From Nocardia carnea (GTDB lineage Bacteria > Actinomycetota > Actinomycetes > Mycobacteriales > Mycobacteriaceae), in the NCBI RefSeq assembly GCF_029868855.1, contig NZ_JARWOV010000274.1, positions 1 to 32,456 of the forward strand: a stretch of 32,456 nt of DNA. Reading direction: 5' to 3'. The position numbers and the translations under genes are program-made. Positions within the stretch are counted from its first letter, which is position 1; each line of letters opens with the position of its first letter. This document shows positions 7,684 to 15,367 of the stretch, in pieces. Under the pieces are notes generated by a model, which ran no database searches, was not told the origin of the DNA, and was given only the letters and a program-made list of their open reading frames with translations.

Positions 7684-9897
7684 GTGCCCGTTGCCCTGAC
7701 CGCCGACCAAGCGGCGCTGGCCGAAACCGTCGCCGGATTCGCGGACCGGTATGCCGCGCGGGATTACACGCGTAAGCACACCGATCGCCTGAAACAGGGG
7801 AACCTGCCGGAATTCTGGCCGGAGCTGGTCGCACTCGGCCTCACCGGCGTACATCTGCCGGAAGCGGTCGGCGGCCAGGGCGGAACACTCGACGATCTCG
7901 CCGTGGTACTCGCCGAATCGGGCCGGGCGTTGCTACCCGGCCCGCTGCTGCCGACAGCGATCGCCGGTGCCGTGCTCGGGACGGCCGGCGATTCCGCCGG
8001 CGCTGCGCTGCGGCGAATCGCCGAGGGCGCACCCGGCGCGGTGATCGGCGCGGAACACCAGGTCGGATTCACCGCGGAAACCGGTGGCGACGCACCCAGG
8101 CTCACCGGCGAAACCGGCGTGATCCTGGGTGCCGCCTCGGCCGAACTGTTCGTGGTGGCGGCGACCGCCGGTACCGAGACCCGGTGGTACCTGGTCGAAC
8201 GCGACGCCGCAGGCGTCGAGGTGGAACCGAAGGACGGCGCCGACCTGGGCCGCGACCTCGGGGTGGTCCGGTTCCACGAGGTGGCCGTGGGTACGCCGAT
8301 CGAACTGGACACCGATCGGGCCGAAGCCCTCGCCACCGCGTTCCTCGCTGTGGAGGCGGCCGGAGTGATCCGCTGGTGCAGCGATACCGCCACCGAATAC
8401 GTCAAATCGCGTGTCCAGTTCGGCCGGCCGATCGGCGCTTTCCAGGCGGTGCAACATCGCACCGCGCGGTTGCTGATCACCAGCGAACTCGCCACGGCCG
8501 CCGCCTGGGACGCCGTACGGGGGCTCGTCGACGAACCCGGCCAGCGTACCCACGCCGTCGCGGGTGCGGTCCTGACCACGCTCGGTAACGCGGTCCACGC
8601 CGCGGTGGAATGTCTGGGCCTGCACGGGGCGATCGGCTTCACCTGGGAGCACGATCTGCACCTGTACTGGCGGCGCGCGATAGCGCTGGCCGGTCTGGCC
8701 GGGCCGGTGGAAACGTGGGAACTGCGGCTCGGTGATGTCGCTCTACAGGGTCCACGTACCTTCGCCGTGCCGCTGCCGGAGACGGATTCGACCTTCCGCC
8801 ACTTGGTATCGGAGATCCTGGACCGCGCGGCACAGCTGGACAATCCGAATCCGTCGAAGGTCGGCGACCACGACGCGGTGAACACCGGCCCCCGCCGGAC
8901 CCTGCTGGCGGACAGCGGTCTGGTGTCCCCGCCGATGGCCGAACCCTTCGGTATCGAGGCGGGCCCGCTGGAACAGCTGATCCTGCAGGACGAATACGAC
9001 CGGCACGGTATCGCCCAGCCTTCCATGGGGATCGGGCAGTGGGTGGTGCCGATCGTGCTGCACCGCGGCACCCCGGAACAGCTCGCCCGGCTGGCCGGCC
9101 CGGCACTGCGCGGCGAGGAGATCTGGTGCCAGCTGTTCAGCGAACCGGAGGCCGGTTCCGATATGGCATCGCTGAGCCTGCGCGCAACCCGGGTCGACGG
9201 TGGATGGCGGCTCCAGGGTCAGAAGATCTGGACCACCCTCGCCCATCGCGCCGACTGGGGGCTGCTGCTGGCGCGGACCGACCCCGAGGCGGGCCGCCAT
9301 CAGGGGCTGACCATGTTCCTGGTGGACATGCACGCCGAGGGTGTCGAGGTGCGCCCGATCGTGCAGGCCAGCGGCGACGCCGAATTCAACGAGGTGTTCT
9401 TCGACGATGCGTTCGTGCCGGACGAGATGGTGCTCGGCGAACCCGGCCAGGGGTGGGCGCTGACCCTGGAAACCCTGGCACAGGAACGCCTGTTCATCGG
9501 TGGCGTCCGGGATCCGGGGCACAACGAGCGGATTCGCGGCATCATCGAGCGCGGTGAATACGCCGGTACCCGCGACGACGCGGTGCGGACGCTCGGGCGG
9601 ATCAGTGCGCGCGGTGCCGCCATCTCCGCGATGAATCTACGGGAGACGATCCGGCGGCTGGACGGTCACGCCGTCGGCCCCGCCACCAGTGTCGCCAAGG
9701 CTGCCGCGTCGATTCTGCACACCGATGCCGCGGCCGCCGCGCTGAACCTGATCGGCCCGGCGGCCGCGCTCGGCGAAGCGATATCCGAACCCGTGCATCA
9801 CGAGCTCGATATCCCGACCTGGGTGATCGGCGGCGGCACCCTCGAAATTCAACTGAACACCATCGCGACCCTCGTGATGGGCCTGCCGCGGAAGTAG
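7684..9897 (+). CDS. fused two-domain acyl-CoA dehydrogenase (FadE34/FadE6-type)
   Basis: A 737-residue protein made of two acyl-CoA dehydrogenase units. The N-terminal unit (about 1-370) has a PEAVGGQGG segment and the QFGRPIGAFQAVQH helix. The C-terminal unit (about 400-737) has the FAD/substrate segment QLFSEPEAGSDMAS, QKIWTT, and a GGGTLEIQLN terminus. Mycobacterial FadE6 and FadE34 share this length and two-unit plan. It would oxidise a CoA thioester at the alpha-beta bond and pass electrons to ETF. The KstR-type box upstream points to a sterol side-chain or ring-fragment substrate, as for FadE34/ChsE3 (inference). The start is GTG 7684, with GGAG eight bases upstream; a GTG three codons earlier overlaps that ribosome site. 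Its end is convergent with the DHFR-like gene, 30 bp away. Confidence 0.9.
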   Translation: MPVALTADQAALAETVAGFADRYAARDYTRKHTDRLKQGNLPEFWPELVALGLTGVHLPEAVGGQGGTLDDLAVVLAESGRALLPGPLLPTAIAGAVLGTAGDSAGAALRRIAEGAPGAVIGAEHQVGFTAETGGDAPRLTGETGVILGAASAELFVVAATAGTETRWYLVERDAAGVEVEPKDGADLGRDLGVVRFHEVAVGTPIELDTDRAEALATAFLAVEAAGVIRWCSDTATEYVKSRVQFGRPIGAFQAVQHRTARLLITSELATAAAWDAVRGLVDEPGQRTHAVAGAVLTTLGNAVHAAVECLGLHGAIGFTWEHDLHLYWRRAIALAGLAGPVETWELRLGDVALQGPRTFAVPLPETDSTFRHLVSEILDRAAQLDNPNPSKVGDHDAVNTGPRRTLLADSGLVSPPMAEPFGIEAGPLEQLILQDEYDRHGIAQPSMGIGQWVVPIVLHRGTPEQLARLAGPALRGEEIWCQLFSEPEAGSDMASLSLRATRVDGGWRLQGQKIWTTLAHRADWGLLLARTDPEAGRHQGLTMFLVDMHAEGVEVRPIVQASGDAEFNEVFFDDAFVPDEMVLGEPGQGWALTLETLAQERLFIGGVRDPGHNERIRGIIERGEYAGTRDDAVRTLGRISARGAAISAMNLRETIRRLDGHAVGPATSVAKAAASILHTDAAAAALNLIGPAAALGEAISEPVHHELDIPTWVIGGGTLEIQLNTIATLVMGLPRK

Positions 9898-9927
9898 AGG
9901 TGTGGTTCGGCGGGTGCCACGTCCGGC

Positions 9928-10479
9928 TCAGGACCGAGCAGGCCCGTAGTCCAGGTGCACCACACCGTTGGCGTAGACGTCGTGCGCTTTGAGCTCGAGT
10001 TTCGTGGCGTCGACACCGTCGGTGAACAGTTTCTCGCCTTTGCCCAGGACGATCGGGTAGACGAAAAGGTGCAGATCGTCGACGAGTCCCTCCGCGAGCA
10101 GTGCCCGGACCAGGGTGCCGCTGCCGCTGATGTAGATGGTCCCGTCGATCTCGGCCTTCAGCTCGCGGATCTTGCCGGGATCGTAGGCACCGAGTGAGGT
10201 GCTGTTGGCCCATTCGGCCTGCGGTTCCCGCGCGCCCACCACATATTTGATGGTGTCGTTGAAGAACGGGGCACCCGGGTCGTCCTCGACGGTACGGGTC
10301 GACCAGGCCGGTGCGAACATCTCGAAGGTGTTGCGTCCGAGCAGGATGGCTTGCGCGGAGCCGCTGATTCCGGCGAGTGTTTCACCCATCTGCGGGTCGA
10401 ACCCGAACTCGAAGGTGAACGACGGGTCCTCGTACGACCCGTCGAGCGAGAGGAACTCGTGCACGGCGATCGTTCCCAT
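9928..10479 (-). CDS. RibD C-terminal/dihydrofolate reductase-like protein
   Basis: A 183-residue protein of the bacterial bifunctional deaminase-reductase C-terminal fold, often named dihydrofolate reductase family. Family features are the opening HEFLSLDGSYEDP, LLGRNTFEMFAPAW, the glycine-rich ISGSGTLVRALLAEGLVDDLHL block that binds NADPH, and VYPIVLGKGEKLF. Such stand-alone proteins are usually NADPH-dependent reductases of unknown substrate and rarely true DHFRs. The ATG at 10479 has AAGGAC seven bases upstream. There is no obvious operon partner; it converges with the acyl-CoA dehydrogenase gene. Confidence 0.9.
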   Translation of the reverse strand: MGTIAVHEFLSLDGSYEDPSFTFEFGFDPQMGETLAGISGSAQAILLGRNTFEMFAPAWSTRTVEDDPGAPFFNDTIKYVVGAREPQAEWANSTSLGAYDPGKIRELKAEIDGTIYISGSGTLVRALLAEGLVDDLHLFVYPIVLGKGEKLFTDGVDATKLELKAHDVYANGVVHLDYGPARS

Positions 10480-10981
10480 GGTGATGTCCTTTCCGGGCGG
10501 CTCGGTGTGTGCCGCCCCGGGCTTATCGTTCTTGTTCGGGTAGACGTCACAGCCGGGGATTTCTCATCGGTCCCCGGTGATCTTTCCGATGCGCGTTCCC
10601 ATCTGCGGGAGTGCAGCCCGAGGATCGCGGGTGGGAACTCTGATAGGCAGGTGCGGTACCGGGTGAGGGAGGTGGACGACGGCGCGCACTGGGCGCGCAG
10701 CATCCCGGACGCGCTACCCGGTGCATCGCCGCCGCCGTGGAGTTCGGCCGGACGCTCGGCAGAACCACCGGGAACGCCGTGCCGACCCGGCAACTTCGAA
10801 GCCGGTGAAACCGGTCGCCGAGCGAAGGTAACTCCTGAACCGTGGGACCACGGTCACGGCGACCGTACGTACAGTAACTCCGGAAAACAGTGTTAACACC
10901 ACGACGCCGTGGGGCAATCAGAGTGAGGACGCGGCGCCGAACCGGTTCCGCGCAGAACAGCAAGGGAAACAGGACTTCCGA
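10480..10981. other. divergent intergenic region with hairpin
   Basis: About 500 bp between the DHFR-like gene and the Pro-rich membrane protein, with no recognisable protein. It holds an inverted repeat CCGGGGA/TCCCCGG (10553-10559 and 10571-10577, 11-base loop) without a T-tract, and the perfect palindrome GTGTTAACAC (10890-10899), about 85 bp upstream of the next start, which could be a regulator site. Confidence 0.4.
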
Positions 10982-11659
10982 ATGGGCCACCCGCAACCAC
11001 CGAATCCGTACCAGCAGCAGCCGGGTCAGCCCATGCCTCCCGGCCAGCCCTATCCTGGGCAACCACCGATGCCGGGTCAGCCGTATCCAGGGCAGCCGTA
11101 TCCGGGGCAGCCGCAGTACGGACAGCAGTTTCCGCCGCCGGGCCAGCCACCGTACGGCGGTCCGGGAGGCTACGGTCAGCCGCCGCGCCGCTCGGGGGGT
11201 GGCGGCGGCAAGATCGCACTCATCATCGGTGTTGTGGCCGTCGTGGTGATCGCTCTCGGAGCGGGAGCGTTCTTCCTCTTCAGCGGCGGTAGCGGCAGCG
11301 CCCTCGGCGGTGGCTACGACGATCCCCGCGATGTGGCTCAGGCCTGGGTGGACCAGGACGGCGACCCCGAGAGTCTGGTGTGCCAGGCGGATCTGGACGA
11401 GATCGAGCAGTTCGAGAGCCAGAACCCCGTTGCGCCGACGGGTGCGCCGTCGAGCATGCCGGAACCGAAGACCACGTTGAAGAGCGTGGACGTGCCCTCC
11501 GGTAGCGATTCCGGGACGTTCACCATGGAGATGACCATGGAACTGCTGGGCGATGAGACCACCTCGACCGCGACCTACGATCTGGTGAAGGAAGACGGCG
11601 GCTGGAAGGTGTGCGGCATCCTCGATCCCGATATCGAGGTCGATACTCCGGGATTCTGA
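10982..11659 (+). CDS. Pro/Gln/Gly-rich single-TM protein with extracellular domain
   Basis: A 225-residue protein in three parts. Residues 1-72 are a cytosolic low-complexity tail built of PYPGQP-like repeats, visible in the DNA as tandem CAGCCGTATCC-type copies around 11050-11120. Residues about 76-100 form one membrane helix, followed by SGGSGSALGGG. The remainder is a compact outer domain with two Cys residues (in LVCQADL and KVCGIL) and a TATYDLVKEDGGWKVCG ending. That ending resembles DUF4878/NTF2-like lumazine-type domains, in which the final strand contains a W-x-V motif. This tail-TM-domain plan is common in Nocardia and Mycobacterium; the function is unknown. The ATG at 10982 has AGGA about seven bases upstream. 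A possible stem-loop follows the stop at 11677-11692. Confidence 0.85.
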   Translation: MGHPQPPNPYQQQPGQPMPPGQPYPGQPPMPGQPYPGQPYPGQPQYGQQFPPPGQPPYGGPGGYGQPPRRSGGGGGKIALIIGVVAVVVIALGAGAFFLFSGGSGSALGGGYDDPRDVAQAWVDQDGDPESLVCQADLDEIEQFESQNPVAPTGAPSSMPEPKTTLKSVDVPSGSDSGTFTMEMTMELLGDETTSTATYDLVKEDGGWKVCGILDPDIEVDTPGF

Positions 11660-12069
11660 CCCGGGGATCAAGAATCCGCGAAACGGTTCGCGAACAAACA
11701 AGGTCTCGGCGACTCGGATATTTCCGGGGCCGGGGCCTTGTCTCGTTCCGCCTGGAGTCGGCGACCATTTCTGCGCGATCCGCCCTTTCAACTTCTGCGG
11801 ATACACGTGGCGACGCGGATACGTGTAGCTCACTCAGGCCTGTGCGCATGGCCGACTCAGCGCGGTGCGCGCAATCAACCCTGGGTGTCGGACCTGCCCA
11901 CCCTGGGTGCACATTCTGCCACCCGTGCAAGGAAAAAGGCGGCTGAGCAAAAGATTTCGGTAAGTCGACGGAAAGCTTCAGGGGGCATCGTCGGAGTACG
12001 ACGCTCGCCGAGTCCGGAATCAGTCCCGGATGTTCGAAAAGCGAGCCGGATCCCGACAAGGAGTTCCAC
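11660..12069. other. intergenic region with small hairpin and short direct repeats
   Basis: About 410 bp without a recognisable gene. CGCGAA-ACGG-TTCGCG (11677-11692) is a 6-bp perfect stem just after the preceding stop, but it has no T-run, so it is a doubtful terminator. CCCTGGGTG occurs at 11879-11887 and 11901-11909, 22 bp apart, upstream of the lipoprotein gene. Confidence 0.4.
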
Positions 12070-12384
12070 GTGCGAATCGCCGCGCTTCCGGTATCGATGG
12101 CAGTCGGTGCTGTCCTACTTCTCGGCGCCTGCACTTACTCGATGATGGGAACGGCGGAATGCTTCGGGCGGTTCGATCTCGAACGCGCGGTCGAACATCT
12201 TCTGGCAGAACAGGAAGGGTGGGGATTCTTCCTGGCCGAATGCCCGCACACGCTCCAGATCCGTATCGGTGCAGCGACTCGATGCGATGTCCGGCGTGGC
12301 GACGGGTCGGTCACGGAGGTGACGGTATCTGTGATCGAGGCGGCGGGGAACCGGGGCCGGATTGCAGTGCAATCCATGAGATAG
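12070..12384 (+). CDS. small DUF4333-type lipoprotein
   Basis: A 104-residue precursor. A short basic start, the hydrophobic stretch LPVSMAVGAVLLLGAC and a lipobox LGAC with Cys21 indicate a Sec-exported lipoprotein of about 84 mature residues. The C-terminal half shows the DUF4333 pattern: ECPHTL, a short spacer, IGAATRCDV, then GDGSVTEVTVSVIEA. Actinobacterial DUF4333 domains have exactly this Cys-...-GA-x-x-x-C-x-V-...-V-x-V layout, with the two Cys probably paired. The role is unknown. The start is GTG 12070 with AAGGAG six bases upstream. It precedes a broken gene and may be the last intact member of an old unit. Confidence 0.78.
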   Translation: MRIAALPVSMAVGAVLLLGACTYSMMGTAECFGRFDLERAVEHLLAEQEGWGFFLAECPHTLQIRIGAATRCDVRRGDGSVTEVTVSVIEAAGNRGRIAVQSMR

Positions 12385-12479
12385 GCGAAGGGGACCCCTG
12401 GGCCGGTAGTTGAGGCCACAGCGCCCGGTTTCTGGGAACCGATTGTGCCGACGCCCCACCGTGCCGCCGATCCCGGATC

Positions 12480-13548
12480 GACGGCGGTGATCAGCACGCC
12501 GATGCCATCGTGGCTGAGCACGAGGCGGCGTTGCGGCCACGGATTTTGGCGGAACTGCAGGCGCGGACCGGGCCTACAGTGGACGTCGATGATGTGCTCG
12601 CCGAGATTCGTGCTTGCGTTCTCGCCGCCATCGGTGGGGGGAAGTGGCCCGGAGGATGTGGTGCGTGAGATCCGTCGCCGCTTCGCAGGATCCGACGAGC
12701 CGCCTCCGGCACTGCTCGATCTGATGAACGCTGTCCTCGATGCCCGTACCGAGGCACATGGCCTCGGCCGCTCGCCTTCGTCTGCACCCGCACGCCAGGT
12801 AATGACCTTGACCAGCGCGGTAGCGATCGTCAGCCACTCGACCATCGGGCGTTATCGGCCGACTTCCAGATCTGCTTCCTCGGAGACGACCACGGCAATC
12901 GGGTAATTCGCGAATACGTGGCGGCGGTGGCCGGTGATCTCCGCACGGTCGTCTCACCGAGACGCTCGAGCACAGCGCGCGAGCGGTGTCGTACTGGGAA
13001 GAACTGGCGGCGGAGACCGACGAGCCGTCGGATAATCTGGCGTGGGCGCGTGGCACCGGGCCCGCTGGTTGCCCGCACTGGACCCCGCGGACGGTGAAGT
13101 ATTGCGCTTGTCGCATCGTCCTGTCGACCTATACGAGCGCATCTGCGCCGAGAACAGTGACTGCGCAAGATTTCTTGCGGGTGCGCTGATCGATCACGCT
13201 CGGCAACTGGCGAGTGCCGGTGAGCCTCGGCACGCACTGGAACCCAGTTCGCGTGCGGTGGCCAGGTGGGAAACGCTGGCGACGGCGGAACTACGCCGGT
13301 ACCAGCCGGAACTGGCTGTCTGCCTGCGCCGGCACAGTCTGCATTCGGTTCGGCTCGCCCAGGATGGCGAGGCACTCGAGTATGCCCGGCGTGCACTGCG
13401 GCTCACCGAGGAGAGTGTGGACCTGGCGCCCGCTCGGTTCGTCCCTGATCTGGCCGCGGCCTGCGGAGTCACCGCCGATCTGCTCTACGAGCACGACTCC
13501 GGCGCCGCTCTCGTCCTGGCCGACCGGTCGGTCGCGCTGTACCGATAA
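12480..13548 (+). pseudogene. frameshifted gene remnant, TPR-like C-terminal part
   Basis: Coding-like sequence runs through this stretch but jumps frame at least four times. Pieces in order: HADAIVAEHEAALRPRILAE (frame of 12489), PEDVVREIRRRFAGSDEPPP (frame of 12445, from about 12640), LSADFQICFLGDDHGNRVIR (frame of 12825), ETLEHSARAVSYWEELAAET (frame of 12959), then an open C-terminal part from about 13042 to the TAA at 13546-13548. The C-terminal part (RWLPALDPADGE, later ALIDHARQLASAGEPRHALE and EYARRALRLTEES) has a tetratricopeptide-like helical repeat look. No single start gives a full protein. Either the gene has decayed or the assembly has several indels. The family is not identified. 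Confidence 0.6.
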
Positions 13549-13675
13549 CTCGCCGACTCCGAACCTGCGGTTTTCGGTTCCCGATCGATACGGGCGCGGC
13601 GCCGGGCCACCCGGCTCCGTGCCCGGTCGGCGGCCGCTGGGGGCGATGCCCGGCGCACGATGTAGCAGGCGAGCG

Positions 13676-13715
13676 CGAGGCAGGCCCGGCCCCCGTCGGT
13701 TCTGGGCCTGCCTCG
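13676..13715. terminator. strong stem-loop 1 (12-bp perfect stem)
   Basis: CGAGGCAGGCCC (13676-13687) and GGGCCTGCCTCG (13704-13715) pair perfectly across a 16-base loop. It lies about 130 bp after the broken gene and is immediately followed by a second stem. It lacks a T-tract, which is common for actinobacterial hairpin terminators. Confidence 0.55.
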
Positions 13716-13721
13716 GCTGTT

Positions 13722-13771
13722 GCGACCACCACCTCCCGAAGAACCCCCAGCTCCGGGCGGGTGGTGGTCGC
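13722..13771. terminator. strong stem-loop 2 (12-bp perfect stem)
   Basis: GCGACCACCACC (13722-13733) and GGTGGTGGTCGC (13760-13771) pair perfectly across a 26-base loop, six bases after stem-loop 1. Together they form a tandem hairpin insulator that marks a composition break: the DNA just downstream (13790-14130) is clearly more AT-rich. Confidence 0.5.
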
Positions 13772-14311
13772 CGTGGCAGAATATCGTCACCGGACTGTCT
13801 TACGCATTTCCGGCCGCAAGACTTAAGAATTCTTTGATTTCCCCCAGGCATTACTCCCCGTTATTTCAAGGGTGACGAAGAATCAGCTGAAGATTGCGAA
13901 ATATGGCGGGCGTACGGTCGGTTCGGCGATGCTTCTCGAAATATGCTGAATGGCAATTGATTACGCAAGCCCGGTCCCGTTCTCGGATACTCATCACTTG
14001 ATGGTCCGTCCCGATGGTGGGCGCCGCCGGAGTTCACGGCGCCGCGAACCACGCTGTCGGTGCTCCCTCCAATCCAAAGTAAATGCAAAAGTCTGCAGCT
14101 TCGGCGTGCGAAAAAAGCTGGCAGGCGGAAACATCGGTACCGCTCCGCAGAGCGGCACGGTTGCCGGTCGGGCGATCGGACGGCAACCGTGCGGGGCGGG
14201 GTAGTTCCCAGCGCTTGCTCATCGGCCCTGCGATCCGGACGACCGGCGACAGAGCGGGTCGAGGTGCCGATCGAAGCGCATCCGGCAGATCCTTCGCGAA
14301 AGACAGTCATC
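13772..14311. promoter_or_regulatory. AT-richer upstream region of the methyltransferase/monooxygenase pair
   Basis: About 540 bp with no recognisable gene and lower GC than its surroundings, so probably a regulatory region. It contains CGAAATATG twice, at 13897-13905 and 13937-13945, exactly 40 bp apart, and an inverted repeat GGCGCCG (14020-14026) / CGGCGCC (14037-14043). No confident -10/-35 pair could be assigned. Confidence 0.4.
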
Positions 14312-15367
14312 ATGGATATCGGATCCCACGATCCCGCCCCTGACCGCACAGTCCTCTCCCTGACCATGGGATTCCTGGCGAGCGCCGCTATCGGTGCCGT
14401 AGTACGGCTCGATATCGCCGACCATATCGCCCAGCAACCCCGGACCGCTGCCGAACTGGCGGACCTGACCGGTGTGGACGCCACCGGACTTCAGCGGACC
14501 CTGCGATTCCTGGCCGGGTCCGGGACGTTCTACGAGGACGGTAGCGGGCGGTTCCATCTCACTGCGGCTGCCGAACGACTGCTCACCGGGACGCCCCGAT
14601 CACTGAGAGATGCCGTGGTTTTCCTGACCGAGCCGATGTTCTGGCAGGCGGCCGGCAATTTCGGCGCGAGCCTCCAGCGCGGCAGTTCCACTCTCGACGA
14701 GATTGTCGGAGTCCCGTTGTGGGAACATCTGGCGGCGCATCCGGACGCCGCGGCGATCTTCGACGCGGGAATGGTGAGTTACTCCGCGCCGCAGGACGCC
14801 GCGATCGCCGACACCTTCGATGTATCGGATTTCCGCCGCATCATCGATGTCGGCGGTGGCCGCGGCGGCCTGCTGTCACTGCTGCTTACCCGCCATCCCG
14901 TGGCCACCGGTCTGCTGTACGACCGCGCGCCCGTGCTCGGCACACATCTGCTGGACACCCCGGAACTGGCGGGCCGGTGGGTCACCGAGGCGGGGGATTT
15001 CTTCGAATCCGTTCCGGCCGGCGGCGACCTGTACATTCTCAAACATATTCTGCACGACTGGAACGACGACGAATGTATCCGCATTCTGCGCCGATGCCGC
15101 GAGGTGATGCCGCCCGGAAGCCGGCTGCTGGTCGCGGAGAGTATCGCTCCGCCGCCCAATACGCCGCATTATGTCTGGTCGCTGGACCTCATGATGCTCG
15201 CTGCCCTTACCGGCCGGGAACGCACCCGCGAGGAGTTCGAGCAACTGTTCGACTCGGCGGATCTCACGCTCATCCGGGTGCGGACGACGGCTTCCTACAG
15301 TTCCATGGCGATCATGGAGGTCGTACGGCGCGACCACACTGCGGCGAGTGCGGAAACGGGCCGGTGA
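14312..15367 (+). CDS. SAM-dependent O-methyltransferase (Methyltransf_2 type)
   Basis: A 351-residue class I methyltransferase with an N-terminal winged-helix dimerisation domain (about 10-95: LSLTMGFLASAAIGAVVRLD, then TAAELADLTGVDATGLQRTLRFLA). The C-terminal Rossmann domain has DVGGGRGG (179-186) for SAM binding, GDFF (228-231), and ILKHILHDWNDDE, in which His248 aligns with the catalytic base of polyketide and plant O-methyltransferases. It resembles aklanonic acid/carminomycin-type tailoring enzymes. Likely substrates are phenolic or polyketide-like small molecules. The start is ATG 14312; the ribosome site is weak (GAAAGACAG). Its TGA overlaps the GTG of the next gene (GTGA), so the two are translationally coupled. 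Confidence 0.88.
   Translation: MDIGSHDPAPDRTVLSLTMGFLASAAIGAVVRLDIADHIAQQPRTAAELADLTGVDATGLQRTLRFLAGSGTFYEDGSGRFHLTAAAERLLTGTPRSLRDAVVFLTEPMFWQAAGNFGASLQRGSSTLDEIVGVPLWEHLAAHPDAAAIFDAGMVSYSAPQDAAIADTFDVSDFRRIIDVGGGRGGLLSLLLTRHPVATGLLYDRAPVLGTHLLDTPELAGRWVTEAGDFFESVPAGGDLYILKHILHDWNDDECIRILRRCREVMPPGSRLLVAESIAPPPNTPHYVWSLDLMMLAALTGRERTREEFEQLFDSADLTLIRVRTTASYSSMAIMEVVRRDHTAASAETGR

Noticed and set aside
11677..11692. Hairpin after the Pro-rich membrane protein as a rho-independent terminator
   Set aside because: The stem is only six bp with no T-tract; it is mentioned only as a possible structure.
10547..11833. A 428-codon minus-strand open frame
   Set aside because: It is antisense to the Pro-rich membrane protein; its Arg/His-rich product is typical of a shadow frame.
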